Source: Paenibacillus polysaccharolyticus
GTDB taxonomy: Bacteria; Bacillota; Bacilli; Paenibacillales; Paenibacillaceae
Assembly: GCF_900102085.1 (NCBI RefSeq)
Contig: NZ_FMVM01000018.1
Coordinates: 107,119-171,118 of the forward strand
DNA length: 64,000 nucleotides
Direction of reading: 5' to 3'
Under the pieces are notes generated by a model, which did no database searches, was not told where the DNA came from, and saw nothing but the letters and a program-made list of their open reading frames with translations. The position numbers and the translations under genes are program-made. This document shows, in pieces, positions 1 through 8,550 of the stretch (positions are counted from its first letter, which is position 1; every line of letters starts with the position of its first letter).

Positions 1-613
1 TATCCAGCATGCGGTATCCGGTATCTGCATTCGTAGTGCCACCTTCGGTGAAGCGGGGTTCATTGACACTCTCGAACATCAGTTTCTCGGGTGCATCCTT
101 GAACTTGTTTGCAATCTGTGTCCAAATGGCATTGTAACGCGCAAGAACGTGATCATAGTCTTTCTCCATGGTGCTGATCCAGCGCCAGGAATCATGATGC
201 AGATTGATCATGACATAGAGGTCGGCATCAAGCGCCCAGCCTACGACCTCCTGAACCCGATTTATGTAAGCCGCGTCAATGTTGTAATCCGGTTTGTCAC
301 CGATGTGCGCTTCCCAGGTAACGGGTATACGAATGCTTTTGTACCCTTGATCGGCAATCGATTGTATCAGCTCTTTCGTAATGCGCGGGTTGCCCCAAGC
401 CGTCTCATCATCCCCGACTGCATCCAGCGAGTTACCCAGATTCCAGCCTGGTTCCATTGCATTAACATAAGTTTGCATTTTACTTACGGGGGCTGGTTTA
501 CTGTCGGGTTCGTGGGAGCTTGTTGCAGCAGAGGCCATGGCCGTGGAGAGCATAGACAGAACCAAGGCGGCAACAACGGTGATCGAGAGGATGGACTTTC
601 GTTTTTTTGGCAT
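1..613 (-). CDS. GH5 family endoglucanase (cellulase), N-terminal part
   Basis: Secreted endo-beta-1,4-glucanase; the 3' end lies beyond the window, so about 204 codons are visible. The translation starts with a basic N-terminus, a hydrophobic stretch and an AxA-type signal cleavage region (about residues 1-30). It continues with GWNLGNSLDA, then INLHHDSW and ESVNEPRF. The NEP motif carries the acid/base glutamate of GH5, and the HH pair is also typical. The ATG at 613 is chosen over the in-frame ATG at 622 because AAAGGAG lies 9 nt before it, while 622 overlaps that site. A cre-like sequence lies at 660-673 upstream, suggesting carbon catabolite repression. The family assignment is strong; exact substrate (cellulose, lichenan, xyloglucan) cannot be fixed from this part. 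Confidence 0.9.
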   Translation of the reverse strand, partial: MPKKRKSILSITVVAALVLSMLSTAMASAATSSHEPDSKPAPVSKMQTYVNAMEPGWNLGNSLDAVGDDETAWGNPRITKELIQSIADQGYKSIRIPVTWEAHIGDKPDYNIDAAYINRVQEVVGWALDADLYVMINLHHDSWRWISTMEKDYDHVLARYNAIWTQIANKFKDAPEKLMFESVNEPRFTEGGTTNADTGYRMLD

Positions 614-659
614 CAATAACATCTCCTTTTTTAAAATCAAGATGATGAACCTAAAATAC

Positions 660-673
660 TGAAAGCGTTTTCT
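660..673. promoter_or_regulatory. cre-like CcpA site upstream of the endoglucanase
   Basis: TGAAAGCGTTTTCT agrees with the cre consensus TGWAANCGNTNWCA in all but the last position. It lies about 50 bp upstream of the GH5 start, in the divergent region with the amidohydrolase gene. Catabolite repression is inferred. Confidence 0.6.
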
Positions 674-826
674 GAACAGTAAATATATCACAGTTAACAG
701 GAAGGAAATACCATTACAATTGGAATAAAATTCATTCGAAAATTAGTGCTTATCTGCTGCATTTGATTTATATTTATATGAATGGTTAGTAGACTGAACT
801 AACGTGCACAACACAGGAGGGCACTT

Positions 827-1657
827 ATGATGAAACTCGATGCACATCAACATTTTTGGAATTATAACATTCGTGATTATGGATGGATCGGTGAAGAGAT
901 GAGTGTGATTCAGCGTTCATTTCTGCCAGAAGACCTAGAGCCAATACTTACGGATTCCGGCGTCTCGGGCTGTGTAGCTGTTCAAGCGCGCCAAACTCTT
1001 GAAGAAACCGAGTGGCTTCTCGAACTTGCGGACAAGCATGATTTCATTAAAGGCGTAGTTGGGTGGGTAGATCTACGCTCTGAGGAAGCCTCATCTCAAC
1101 TGGAAAAGTTTGCGGCTAACCCTTGGCTGAAGGGGGTTCGTCATGTCATACAGGACGAGCCTGATGTAAAGTTCGTGTTGCGTGAGGACTTCCAACGAGG
1201 CATTGCCCTGCTGGAACAGCACGATCTAGCCTACGATTTGCTCGTATCGAAGGAGCAACTTCCTTATGCCGTAGAATTGGTTCAAAAGTTCCCACAGCAG
1301 CGCTTTGTCATTGACCATCTGGCTAAACCGGACATTAAGGCTGGAATCGGTTCGCCTTGGAAGGAAACCATGGAAGCGATTGCGGCATATCCAAATGTCT
1401 ATTGCAAATTGTCTGGCATGGTCACCGAAGCGGATTGGAACCAGTGGACACAGGAAGACTTTGCGCCTTATATAAATACCGTGCTTCAAGCCTTTGGACC
1501 AAAGCGAGTGATGTATGGATCGGACTGGCCGGTATGCACCGTAGCTGGTACATATGCACAGGTTTTCAATCTGTTGCAAACGCATGTTCAGAGCTTGCCA
1601 GAAGCGGAGCGGCAGCTGATTTTTGGTGATAATTGTGCTACATTTTACAAATTATAA
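827..1657 (+). CDS. amidohydrolase family 2 protein, L-fuconolactonase/rhamnonolactonase-like
   Basis: A 276-residue TIM-barrel metal-dependent hydrolase of the COG3618 type, which hydrolyses sugar lactones in oxidative fucose or rhamnose breakdown. The N-terminal metal motif DAHQHF is at residues 5-10, FVIDHLAKPD is near residue 165, and YGSDWPV has its conserved Asp at 233; this arrangement is typical of the family. GGAGG ends about 6 nt before the ATG at 827. It diverges from the GH5 gene and stands alone, with no fucose or rhamnose dehydrogenase next to it, so the sugar is not determined. A GH29 fucosidase at 42891 is a possible functional link, but it is far away. Confidence 0.8.
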   Translation: MMKLDAHQHFWNYNIRDYGWIGEEMSVIQRSFLPEDLEPILTDSGVSGCVAVQARQTLEETEWLLELADKHDFIKGVVGWVDLRSEEASSQLEKFAANPWLKGVRHVIQDEPDVKFVLREDFQRGIALLEQHDLAYDLLVSKEQLPYAVELVQKFPQQRFVIDHLAKPDIKAGIGSPWKETMEAIAAYPNVYCKLSGMVTEADWNQWTQEDFAPYINTVLQAFGPKRVMYGSDWPVCTVAGTYAQVFNLLQTHVQSLPEAERQLIFGDNCATFYKL

Positions 1658-1734
1658 GCATTTGAGAAACGGTGTTGACATGAAAAAGTAAACCTTTGAT
1701 GAGCCAAGAGGTATGTCTAATTAAAATGCGCGCG

Positions 1735-1763
1735 TTGACATATTTCCTGTTTCTTGGTAATGT
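1735..1763 (+). promoter_or_regulatory. sigma-A promoter of the GH1 gene
   Basis: TTGACA at 1735-1740, a 17-nt spacer and TAATGT at 1758-1763. It is followed directly by the RAT/terminator leader, so transcription would start near 1770. Confidence 0.7.
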
Positions 1764-1789
1764 TTTATCTAATCCGCATAATGTTTTCT

Positions 1790-1870
1790 GGGAATGTTAC
1801 CGAATACGGGCATAACCTGAGCTGGCTTGTGATACACGCTATCGTGTATACAGGCTGGTTCGGGTTTTTT
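1790..1870 (+). promoter_or_regulatory. RAT antiterminator site and overlapping terminator (GH1 leader)
   Basis: A LicT/BglG-type ribonucleic antiterminator begins with GGAATGTTACC at 1791 and ends with GGCATAACCT. The last bases form the start of a long hairpin at about 1815-1865 that ends in a T run (1865-1870). RAT folding and terminator folding are therefore mutually exclusive, the classic LicT arrangement. This copy departs from the canonical GGATTGTTACTG...GGCAAAACC at two or three bases. Confidence 0.85.
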
Positions 1871-1944
1871 CTATTTTCAAGTAGCAGATCTGGAGGCAGA
1901 AAAGGGGCGGATCATGGAGTTACATATTTGAAAGGAGAATACAA

Positions 1945-3387
1945 ATGACAACATTTAAATTTCCTGAGAACTTTCTGTGGGGGGGAGCGATTGCGGCCAA
2001 TCAGGCAGAGGGAGCATACCTTGAAGGTGGTAAAGGGCTGAGCATCGTTGACCTGTTGCCAACGGGAGAAAACCGTAGAAGCATTATGAAAGGCAACGTT
2101 CCAGCGTTTACACCGCTCGCTAGCGAGTTTTACCCATCACATGAAGCGATTGATTTCTATCATAGATATCCGCAAGATATTGCTCTTTTCGCCGAAATGG
2201 GGTTCAAAGCATTACGTGTATCGATCGCCTGGGCACGGATTTTCCCGACAGGTGAGGACGCAGAGCCGAATGAAGCGGGTTTACAATTTTACGATGATCT
2301 GTTCGATGAACTTTTGAAACATGGCATCGAGCCGGTGGTTACGCTTGCTCACTTCGATGTGCCTGTACATCTGATTGAGAAATATGGCAGCTGGAGAAGT
2401 CGCAAACTGGTGGATTTGTTTGAGAACTACGCCAAAACGGTATTTACTCGTTACAAAGACAAGGTGAAATACTGGATGACGTTCAACGAGATCAACATGT
2501 TGCTTCATCTTCCTTTTCTTGGTGCTGGACTGGCGTTTAACGAAGGTGACAACATTAAAGAAATTCAATACCAGGCGGCACATCACCAACTCGTTGCAAG
2601 TGCTCTTGCCGTTAAAGCTTGCCACAAGATCATTCCTGATGCCATGATTGGTTGCATGCTCGCAGCAGGTAGCTTCTACCCTTACACATGTAATCCCGAA
2701 GATGTATTCCAGGGCATGGAGAAGGACAGAGAGTCCTATTTTTTCATCGACGTGCAATCACGCGGGGAGTACCCTGGTTATGCTAAACGTTTCTTCAAGG
2801 ATCACAACTTGAACATTGTGATGGAACCGCAGGATGCTGACATTTTGCGAAACCATACGGTAGACTATATCGGATTTAGCTATTATTCCAGTCGGACAAC
2901 CAGTACTGACCCAGAAGTGAACAAAAATATGACCAGTGGCAACGTGTTCGGTTCCATAGCGAATCCATACTTGGCCAAATCGGAATGGGGATGGACGGTT
3001 GATCCCAAAGGGTTCCGTATTACGGCGAATCAGCTACATGACCGTTATCAGAAACCGCTGTTTGTGGTGGAAAATGGCTTTGGTGCACATGATGAGGTGA
3101 ATGCTGAGGGTGAAATCGATGACTCGTACCGAATCGATTATTTGAAACGCCATGTAGCCGAGATGGGTGAAGCCATTCAGGACGGATGTAACATCATCGG
3201 TTATACCAGCTGGGGGCCCATTGATATTGTCAGTGCCTCTTCTGGGGAGATGAGAAAACGTTACGGTTACATCTATGTGGATCGTGACAATGAAGGCAAG
3301 GGCGAATTGACTCGGATCAAAAAGAAAAGCTTCGAATGGTATAAAAATGTCATTGCGTCTGGCGGTACAGACCTGGGAGATAAGTAA
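1945..3387 (+). CDS. GH1 6-phospho-beta-glucosidase
   Basis: A 480-residue cytoplasmic glycosidase that cleaves phosphorylated beta-glucosides after PTS uptake. It opens with FPENFLWGGAIAANQAEGAY. The acid/base glutamate is E182 in TFNEIN and the nucleophile is E376 in VENGFG. Near the C-terminus, SASSGEMRKRYGYIYVD gives the Ser/Lys/Tyr phosphate-binding loop that marks 6-phospho-glycosidases rather than plain beta-glucosidases. AAAGGAG precedes the ATG. It is the first gene of a cluster with licT and the EIIBCA permease and has its own RAT-controlled leader. A close paralogue lies at 38468-39901. Confidence 0.93.
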   Translation: MTTFKFPENFLWGGAIAANQAEGAYLEGGKGLSIVDLLPTGENRRSIMKGNVPAFTPLASEFYPSHEAIDFYHRYPQDIALFAEMGFKALRVSIAWARIFPTGEDAEPNEAGLQFYDDLFDELLKHGIEPVVTLAHFDVPVHLIEKYGSWRSRKLVDLFENYAKTVFTRYKDKVKYWMTFNEINMLLHLPFLGAGLAFNEGDNIKEIQYQAAHHQLVASALAVKACHKIIPDAMIGCMLAAGSFYPYTCNPEDVFQGMEKDRESYFFIDVQSRGEYPGYAKRFFKDHNLNIVMEPQDADILRNHTVDYIGFSYYSSRTTSTDPEVNKNMTSGNVFGSIANPYLAKSEWGWTVDPKGFRITANQLHDRYQKPLFVVENGFGAHDEVNAEGEIDDSYRIDYLKRHVAEMGEAIQDGCNIIGYTSWGPIDIVSASSGEMRKRYGYIYVDRDNEGKGELTRIKKKSFEWYKNVIASGGTDLGDK

Positions 3388-3420
3388 TCTCATTGTTTTT
3401 TAAAACAGCTGTCTCCAAGG

Positions 3421-3455
3421 ATGAGGAAGTTGCAGGATACATGCAACTTCCTCAT
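3421..3455. terminator. perfect 14-bp hairpin after the GH1 gene
   Basis: ATGAGGAAGTTGCA (3421-3434) is exactly complementary to 3442-3455 with a 7-nt loop. No T run follows, so it may be a transcript-end or mRNA-stabilising stem rather than a true intrinsic terminator. Confidence 0.5.
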
Positions 3456-3465
3456 GTCTGACCGT

Positions 3466-3502
3466 TGAAAGCGTTGACATATAACGCAGTTCACGCTATA
3501 CT
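3466..3502 (+). promoter_or_regulatory. licT promoter with overlapping cre site
   Basis: TTGACA at 3474-3479, a 17-nt spacer and TATACT at 3497-3502. TGAAAGCGTTGACA at 3466-3479 matches the cre consensus TGWAANCGNTNWCA at every position and includes the -35 box, so CcpA binding would directly block RNA polymerase. Confidence 0.75.
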
Positions 3503-3523
3503 TGACGCAAATATATCGTTACT

Positions 3524-3620
3524 GGGATTGTTACTACATCACACGCGTAGGCAAAACCTGAGCACCAAAAAAAGCAGACCGCCACGTCTTGTTTATTTTG
3601 TGATGCTCCAGGTTTTTTTT
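3524..3620 (+). promoter_or_regulatory. RAT antiterminator and terminator in the licT leader
   Basis: GGATTGTTACTAC at 3525 and GGCAAAACCT near 3550-3558 form a near-canonical RAT. AACCTGAGCA then pairs with TGCTCCAGGTT (about 3606-3614), followed by eight T. The regulator therefore controls its own read-through. Confidence 0.88.
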
Positions 3621-3681
3621 GCATGCCCATAATTGGATATATCTTGGCGACTAGAGAGTGGAACGTGACGGGGGGATTGAA

Positions 3682-4512
3682 GTGAAAATAGCAAAGGTTA
3701 TCAACAATAACGTCATTAGCATCTATCAGGCCGACGGGGCAGAGCTTGTGGTGATGGGACGTGGGATTGCCTTTAAGAAGAAGCCGGGGGATAAAGTAGA
3801 CGAGACCCGCATTCAAAAAGTATTTGCCTTGAAAAACAAACAGACATCCGATAATTTCAAAACGCTTTTGCGTGAAGTTCCGATGGAACTTGTTGAGATT
3901 GTGGAGGAAATGATTGCCCATGCGCGTGACAATTTGGGGCGGAAATTGAACGAGAACATCTATGTCTCGCTTACAGATCATATTCATTTTGCCATCGAGC
4001 GTTATCATGAGGGAATCGAAATTAAAAATGCTTTGATGTGGGAGATCAAGCAGTTGTACAAGGCCGAATTTGGGCTGGGACTTCGCATGCTGGAGCAGAT
4101 TAACAGTAGGATGAATATTGAGCTCCCACCAGATGAAGCGGCTTTTATTGCGCTACATATTGTGAATGCGGAAATGAACGAAGAAGTGATTACGACGATG
4201 AATATTACGAAGTTTATCCAGCAGATTATTAATATCGCCAAGTATCATTTCAAAATGGAGTTTGATGAGGAGTCTCTCAGCTACTTCCGTTTTATCACTC
4301 ATCTGAAGTTTTTCTCCCAGCGAGTGCTTAGTGGGACGCATTATGACAACAATTATGATCATTTTTACGACATGATTAAGGAGAAACATCCCGAAGCAGC
4401 AGCATGTGTAGAGAAAATCGCATTGTTTGTCAAAAAAGAATATGATCATGAACTCACCAATGAGGAAAAGTTATATCTTACGGTACACATCGAACGTGTC
4501 GTGAACCGTTAA
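3682..4512 (+). CDS. licT: LicT/BglG family transcriptional antiterminator
   Basis: A 276-residue RNA-binding antiterminator. The N-terminal CAT domain (about 1-55, starting KIAKVINNNVIS and containing VVMGRGIAF) binds RAT hairpins. PRD1 carries conserved histidines in LTDHIHFAIER and FIALHIVNAE, and PRD2 in RFITHLKFF and YLTVHIERVV. In LicT, phosphorylation by EII and HPr at these histidines couples activity to substrate and to carbon status. The GTG at 3682 is chosen because GGGGGGA lies just upstream and KIAKVINNN should be at the very N-terminus; an in-frame GTG at 3658 would add eight unlikely residues. Predicted targets are the three RATs at 1791, 3525 and 4586. Confidence 0.93.
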   Translation: MKIAKVINNNVISIYQADGAELVVMGRGIAFKKKPGDKVDETRIQKVFALKNKQTSDNFKTLLREVPMELVEIVEEMIAHARDNLGRKLNENIYVSLTDHIHFAIERYHEGIEIKNALMWEIKQLYKAEFGLGLRMLEQINSRMNIELPPDEAAFIALHIVNAEMNEEVITTMNITKFIQQIINIAKYHFKMEFDEESLSYFRFITHLKFFSQRVLSGTHYDNNYDHFYDMIKEKHPEAAACVEKIALFVKKEYDHELTNEEKLYLTVHIERVVNR

Positions 4513-4523
4513 CATTTTAATTA

Positions 4524-4553
4524 TTGACATAAATGGGCATATTATAATATTAT
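4524..4553 (+). promoter_or_regulatory. promoter of the beta-glucoside PTS gene
   Basis: TTGACA at 4524-4529, an 18-nt spacer and TATTAT at 4548-4553 in an A/T-rich stretch; the RAT follows about 30 nt downstream. Confidence 0.6.
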
Positions 4554-4584
4554 GTTTATAACAGGAATTGAATACGATTTAACT

Positions 4585-4669
4585 GGGATTGTTACTGGTT
4601 ATGCAGGCAAAACCTAAGTCATGTGTATTTCGGCATTTTATGTCCATTTACGCAAGGCTTAGGTTTTTT
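4585..4669 (+). promoter_or_regulatory. RAT antiterminator and terminator in the bglP leader
   Basis: GGATTGTTACTGG at 4586 through GCAGGCAAAACCT is a canonical RAT. AACCTAAG (4611-4618) pairs with CTTAGGTT (about 4658-4665), followed by a T run to 4669. Repeat copy A lies between this terminator and the bglP start. Confidence 0.9.
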
Positions 4670-4697
4670 GTGTGCAAAAAAATCGGTAGGAGCCTGT

Positions 4698-4886
4698 TAT
4701 ATAAATTGAATTATCATTTACACATCAACGAAGAGGACAGAAAAAACCTGGAAAAGCGAAGCGTTCGCCTTTATCATCGGATTTTTCCCATTTTAAAAAG
4801 AATCAAAAAATCTGAGGATAACAGCGATTGGAAGGTTATTCTGTCATCGGAGTGACCGTGTAAAAGACTTTCAGTTCAATTTTATA
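4698..4886 (+). repeat. dispersed imperfect palindrome, copy A
   Basis: Left end TATATAAATTGAA and right end TTCAATTTTATA form terminal inverted repeats. Nested pairs follow: TTTACAC (4717-4723) with GTGTAAA (4858-4864), and GGACAGAAAAAACC with GGTTATTCTGTC. The interior contains AAAGCGAAGC/GTTCGCCTTT and an A/T-rich stem near CGGATTTTTCCC. The block from the internal AGGATAACAGCG to ATCGGAGTG is almost identical in copies B and C. An open frame across it (4589-4855) is not a gene. The copy sits in the bglP leader, downstream of its terminator. Confidence 0.88.
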
Positions 4887-4909
4887 GACACAACGTAGGA
4901 GGGCAAATT

Positions 4910-6835
4910 ATGAGTCAAGAGAAATTGGCTAGAGAGATTATTGAACGGGTTGGCGGTGAGAAAAACGTACAATCACTGGTACACTGTGCAACTCGTTTGC
5001 GGTTTGTATTGAAGGATGATTCCAAGGCCGACAAAGCAGGTTTGGAGAGAACAGAAGGTGTCATTGCCGTTAAGGAGAACGGTGGACAATTCCAGGTTGT
5101 CGTGGGGAACAAGGTTCCTGAAGTCTACCAGGCGATTGGTCAGATCAGCAATATTCTGGACGATTCATCGAGTAAAGAAAAAAGTAGCAAAAAGGTTAAG
5201 GGGTTAGGCGGTATCATTGACGTCATCTCCAGCATCTTCGCACCGCTCCTTGGTGTAATGGCTGGAGCCGGTATTTTAAAAGGGCTGTTGCTGATTGCCA
5301 ACAATGTCGGTTGGCTTGAAAAGACAGACACGACCTATATCATTCTGTATGCTGCAGCAGATAGTTTGTTCTACTTCTTGCCGTTGCTGTTAGCGGTTAC
5401 AACAGCACGTAAGTTTCAAGGTAATGCATTTGTTGCATTGACCATAGCAGGTGCATTGATCTATCCAACGATTATTCAGTTGAAAACGGACGGAACGCCA
5501 ACAGACTTTTTCGGTATTCCCGTAGTCCTGATGAGTTATGCTTCGACCGTCATTCCTATTATTCTAGCCGTTATTGTGATGAGCAAGCTGGAGAAATTCT
5601 TCAACAAGCTTCTTCATGAAAGTCTCAAAAACTTTATTACACCGCTATTTTTGCTTGTTATTATGGTGCCGCTCACACTGCTTGTCTTCGGACCATTCGG
5701 TGTATATGTCGGTAACGGCATTGCATCGGCGATGGTGGCTGCATTTGGATTCAGTCCGCTACTTGCCGGAGCTGTAATGGGTGCAAGCTGGCAGTTGCTC
5801 GTTATTTTCGGTGTACACTGGGGTCTCGTGCCTGTATTTATTAATAACATTGCCGTACACGGTCAGGACGGTGTGAAGCCAGCAGCGACAGCTTCTGTCT
5901 TTGCTCAAACGGGTGCAGCATTTGGTGTCATGCTCAAAACAAAAAATAAAAAATTGAAAACACTCGCTGGTTCTTCAACACTTACAGCTCTGTTCGGGAT
6001 TACAGAACCGGCCATTTACGGTGTAACGTTGCCGCTAAAACGTCCGTTTATTGCAGGGGTTATCGGTGGTGCCGTTGGTGGTGCCATTATCGGTCAGGCA
6101 GGTACGCAAGCTTTTGCTTCCGGTGCGCCTGGATTGCTGACTTTGCCAATCTTCTACGGACCGGGTGGCCAAGGTTTTCCAGGCTTGATTATCGGTATCG
6201 TGGCATCGTTCATTGTTTCCGCGGTATTAACGTATATCATGGGCTTCAAAGACCCTGTCGATGATGAAGAAACAAAGGCGGAATCCGTACCGTCTGCTGG
6301 AGCAGCGGCTACACATAGTAAAGATACTTCTTCGAAGTCATCTGCTCAGGCTACCACTACTTCCGATCAAGCGGTATTAAGCCCGATTGAAGGTAAAATT
6401 GTTGATTTGGCCGAGGTTCCAGATCCGGCGTTTGCTTCAGGCGCAATGGGTAAAGGGATTGCAATCGAGCCGTCAACTGGACGGGTTGTTGCTCCTTTTG
6501 ATGGGACGGTAACCGTTGCTTTTAAAAAGAAACATGCGCTTGCTGTGGTTTCGGATTCCGGTGCGGAGATTCTGGTACATGTGGGTGTGGACACAGTCAA
6601 ACTTGATGGAGAACATTTTATCTCTTACATTGAGGAAGGCGATAGAGTAAAGGCAGGCGATCTGTTGCTGGAATTCGATATTGAACAAATTAAAGCGGCT
6701 GGTTATCATACCGTAACACCAATTATTGTAACGAATTCAGCAGATTACAATGATGTTATCCCGCAAGCTACTGGACAAGTAAGCAATAAGGATATGCTTT
6801 TGAAAATTGTCGGAACAGAAGCAAGTAAAGCCTAA
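4910..6835 (+). CDS. bglP: beta-glucoside-specific PTS permease EIIBCA
   Basis: A 641-residue membrane transporter that takes up and phosphorylates beta-glucosides such as salicin, arbutin or cellobiose-like sugars. Domain order is EIIB (1-85, phospho-cysteine C26 in VHCATRLRF), a polytopic EIIC (about 100-455), a Ser/Ala/Thr-rich linker (about 460-490) and EIIA (about 495-630, phospho-histidine H557 in ILVHVGVD). TAGGAGGGC precedes the ATG. It works with the GH1 enzyme at 1945. By family knowledge it also phosphorylates LicT in the absence of substrate, keeping it inactive. Confidence 0.95.
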   Translation: MSQEKLAREIIERVGGEKNVQSLVHCATRLRFVLKDDSKADKAGLERTEGVIAVKENGGQFQVVVGNKVPEVYQAIGQISNILDDSSSKEKSSKKVKGLGGIIDVISSIFAPLLGVMAGAGILKGLLLIANNVGWLEKTDTTYIILYAAADSLFYFLPLLLAVTTARKFQGNAFVALTIAGALIYPTIIQLKTDGTPTDFFGIPVVLMSYASTVIPIILAVIVMSKLEKFFNKLLHESLKNFITPLFLLVIMVPLTLLVFGPFGVYVGNGIASAMVAAFGFSPLLAGAVMGASWQLLVIFGVHWGLVPVFINNIAVHGQDGVKPAATASVFAQTGAAFGVMLKTKNKKLKTLAGSSTLTALFGITEPAIYGVTLPLKRPFIAGVIGGAVGGAIIGQAGTQAFASGAPGLLTLPIFYGPGGQGFPGLIIGIVASFIVSAVLTYIMGFKDPVDDEETKAESVPSAGAAATHSKDTSSKSSAQATTTSDQAVLSPIEGKIVDLAEVPDPAFASGAMGKGIAIEPSTGRVVAPFDGTVTVAFKKKHALAVVSDSGAEILVHVGVDTVKLDGEHFISYIEEGDRVKAGDLLLEFDIEQIKAAGYHTVTPIIVTNSADYNDVIPQATGQVSNKDMLLKIVGTEASKA

Positions 6836-6906
6836 GTCTAGCTTAACGATACACATTTCGATGATTCATTAATGGATGAATTACAATAAATGATCTTCAT
6901 AATAAA

Positions 6907-6945
6907 CAAACAACCGTCAACAAAATTGTGGCGGTTGTTTGTGAT
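6907..6945 (+). terminator. terminator between bglP and bioY
   Basis: CAAACAACCG (6907-6916) pairs with CGGTTGTTTG (6932-6941). It is symmetrical enough to serve both converging genes, although the T run is interrupted. Confidence 0.6.
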
Positions 6946-6991
6946 CTATTCATAATGAAATGAATGGCTGGTTATGGAAGGAAGATTGCTG

Positions 6992-7579
6992 TTAGCTTGC
7001 TTTTACTACATTAGAGTGCATGTGACCTGTCAGCCGCGAAGGTGGATATACGATGCGAACTGGAGCAATGATAATTGTGGCGAAGATGGCTTTGATCAGA
7101 TCCCCGATAATATAAGGGTAGAAACCTTGAATCATGGCATCGGATAATGACATACTGAACCGGTAAGCGAGCCAAGGAACACCTGTAACATAGTTTAATA
7201 AGGATCCAAACAGCTCAATGATAATAAAAGCCATCAAAAATCCTTTAATTCCTCGAATTTCAACTTTAGAGAGCAATAAACCCATCAGCAATGCGGCAAA
7301 CGGCCACATAATTACGTATCCTCCGGTTGGCCCCAGTAGCACACCAAGACCGCCTGTACCATGTAACAGAGGAAAACCAAGCCCCGTAAGCACAACGACA
7401 AGAGCTATACTGAGAAAGCCATAGAGTGGCCCAAGCAGTCCACCAGCCAACATTACTGCTAAAGTTTGTAACGTGATGGGTACAGGTGAAAAGCCAAGAG
7501 GAATGCTTATGTATCCGAAAATAACGAGGATAGCAGCCATAAGTGCACTAAATACAATGCCTCTCAAAGATAATTTCAT
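6992..7579 (-). CDS. bioY: BioY biotin transporter substrate-binding (S) component
   Basis: A 195-residue integral membrane protein with about six hydrophobic segments and the conserved LGPTGGYVIMWPFAA region of BioY. It captures biotin and docks onto an ECF module. It diverges from ecfA1 and the ecfA2-ecfT fusion at 7693-10355, so this locus encodes a complete dedicated biotin transporter. A BirA-type operator lies between the divergent genes. GAAAGGA lies about 11 nt before the ATG. Family identity is firm; exclusive pairing with the neighbouring ECF module is inferred from position. Confidence 0.93.
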   Translation of the reverse strand: MKLSLRGIVFSALMAAILVIFGYISIPLGFSPVPITLQTLAVMLAGGLLGPLYGFLSIALVVVLTGLGFPLLHGTGGLGVLLGPTGGYVIMWPFAALLMGLLLSKVEIRGIKGFLMAFIIIELFGSLLNYVTGVPWLAYRFSMSLSDAMIQGFYPYIIGDLIKAIFATIIIAPVRIVYPPSRLTGHMHSNVVKAS

Positions 7580-7612
7580 GTTTGTACAATCCTTTCGATT
7601 TTGATAGAATTA

Positions 7613-7644
7613 TTGTTAACCTGTTATTTATATTTGGTTGACGA
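7613..7644. promoter_or_regulatory. BirA-type biotin operator between bioY and ecfA1
   Basis: TTGTTAACC (7613-7621), 14 nt, then GGTTGACGA (7636-7644). The BirA consensus in Firmicutes is TTGTTAACC-N14-16-GGTTAACAA; the left half is perfect and the right half differs at two bases. The right half also includes TTGACG, a possible -35 for ecfA1 (TATAAT at 7659-7664, spacing 15). Confidence 0.75.
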
Positions 7645-7692
7645 TTAGGATATTATCATATAATTTCAGAATGTGAAAGGACTAATTTCGAA

Positions 7693-8550
7693 ATGCAAGA
7701 CAAGTTACCTATCATTTCATTGCTAGATGTCCGTGTTCACTACGCTACTGAAGGCGGTGAAGTTAAAAAGGCACTGGACGGTGTCTCGCTTAATCTCAAA
7801 GCGGGAGAGTGGTTAAGTATCGTGGGCGCTAATGGCAGTGGGAAAAGCACGTTAGCCGGATTGCTGCTTGGTTTCATTCCCTTATCCGCCGGAGAGCGAA
7901 ATATGCCTGCAAACCTGACCATTCGCGGTGTGTTACAGCAGCCCGATGCACAGGTGCTGGGAGATACGATTGAAGAAGAATTTCATTTTGCTTTATCGCA
8001 TTTACATATATCGAGCGGGGAGAAAGCTAGACGTAGACAAGAAGCGCTACAGCTTGTGGGACTCCACTATCCGCTGGATATGGTGATTGCCCGTTTGTCC
8101 GGTGGACAGAAACAGTTACTTAACATTGCTACAGCCCTTGCGGCCAAGCCGGATGTACTGATTATGGATGAACCTGCAGCGATGCTTGATCCTGATGCGA
8201 GAGACCGCATAGAACGTATTGTACAGTCAGTCACCAGCAACGGTACGGCAGTAATCTGGATTACTCACCATCTGGAGGAAGCGACCTTATGTGATCGGAT
8301 TATGGCTATGAGTAAGGGGAAATGTATCTATGACGGCATACCGGAATCTTTTTTCTATCCAGAGGTCACAGCTATGGAGACATCATCAGATACGAACCCG
8401 TATGAAAGGCTTCAATCTCCTTGTGAAGAGGTCGGGCTGGAACCGCCTTTCACAGTGAAGACATGCCTGATCTTGAAACAGCGGGGAAGACTGAAGGGTG
8501 TTAACCCCCTCCGGCCTGAGCAGCTTGCGAAGGAGGCTGCGCGTTGGTGA
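7693..8550 (+). CDS. ecfA1: ECF transporter ATPase EcfA1
   Basis: A 285-residue ABC ATPase that energises vitamin uptake. Walker A GANGSGKST is at 45-53, followed by a Q-loop region (GVLQQPDAQ), the signature LSGGQKQ, Walker B VLIMDEPAAMLD and an H-loop WITHHLEEA. The C-terminal tail past about residue 225 is typical of EcfA subunits. GAAAGGA precedes the ATG. It overlaps the next gene by 7 nt, implying translational coupling to its EcfA2-EcfT partner. Confidence 0.9.
   Translation: MQDKLPIISLLDVRVHYATEGGEVKKALDGVSLNLKAGEWLSIVGANGSGKSTLAGLLLGFIPLSAGERNMPANLTIRGVLQQPDAQVLGDTIEEEFHFALSHLHISSGEKARRRQEALQLVGLHYPLDMVIARLSGGQKQLLNIATALAAKPDVLIMDEPAAMLDPDARDRIERIVQSVTSNGTAVIWITHHLEEATLCDRIMAMSKGKCIYDGIPESFFYPEVTAMETSSDTNPYERLQSPCEEVGLEPPFTVKTCLILKQRGRLKGVNPLRPEQLAKEAARW

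Noticed and set aside
149..619. 156-codon plus-strand frame
   Set aside because: It is antisense to the GH5 endoglucanase, whose translation contains clear catalytic and signal-peptide motifs.
3421..3455. Repeat-element copy after the first GH1 gene
   Set aside because: The perfect hairpin shares no sequence with the dispersed palindrome family; it is a local stem.
4589..4855. 88-codon frame downstream of the bglP RAT
   Set aside because: It runs through the terminator and repeat copy A, has no good ribosome site, and the same sequence in copies B and C is not open in the same way.
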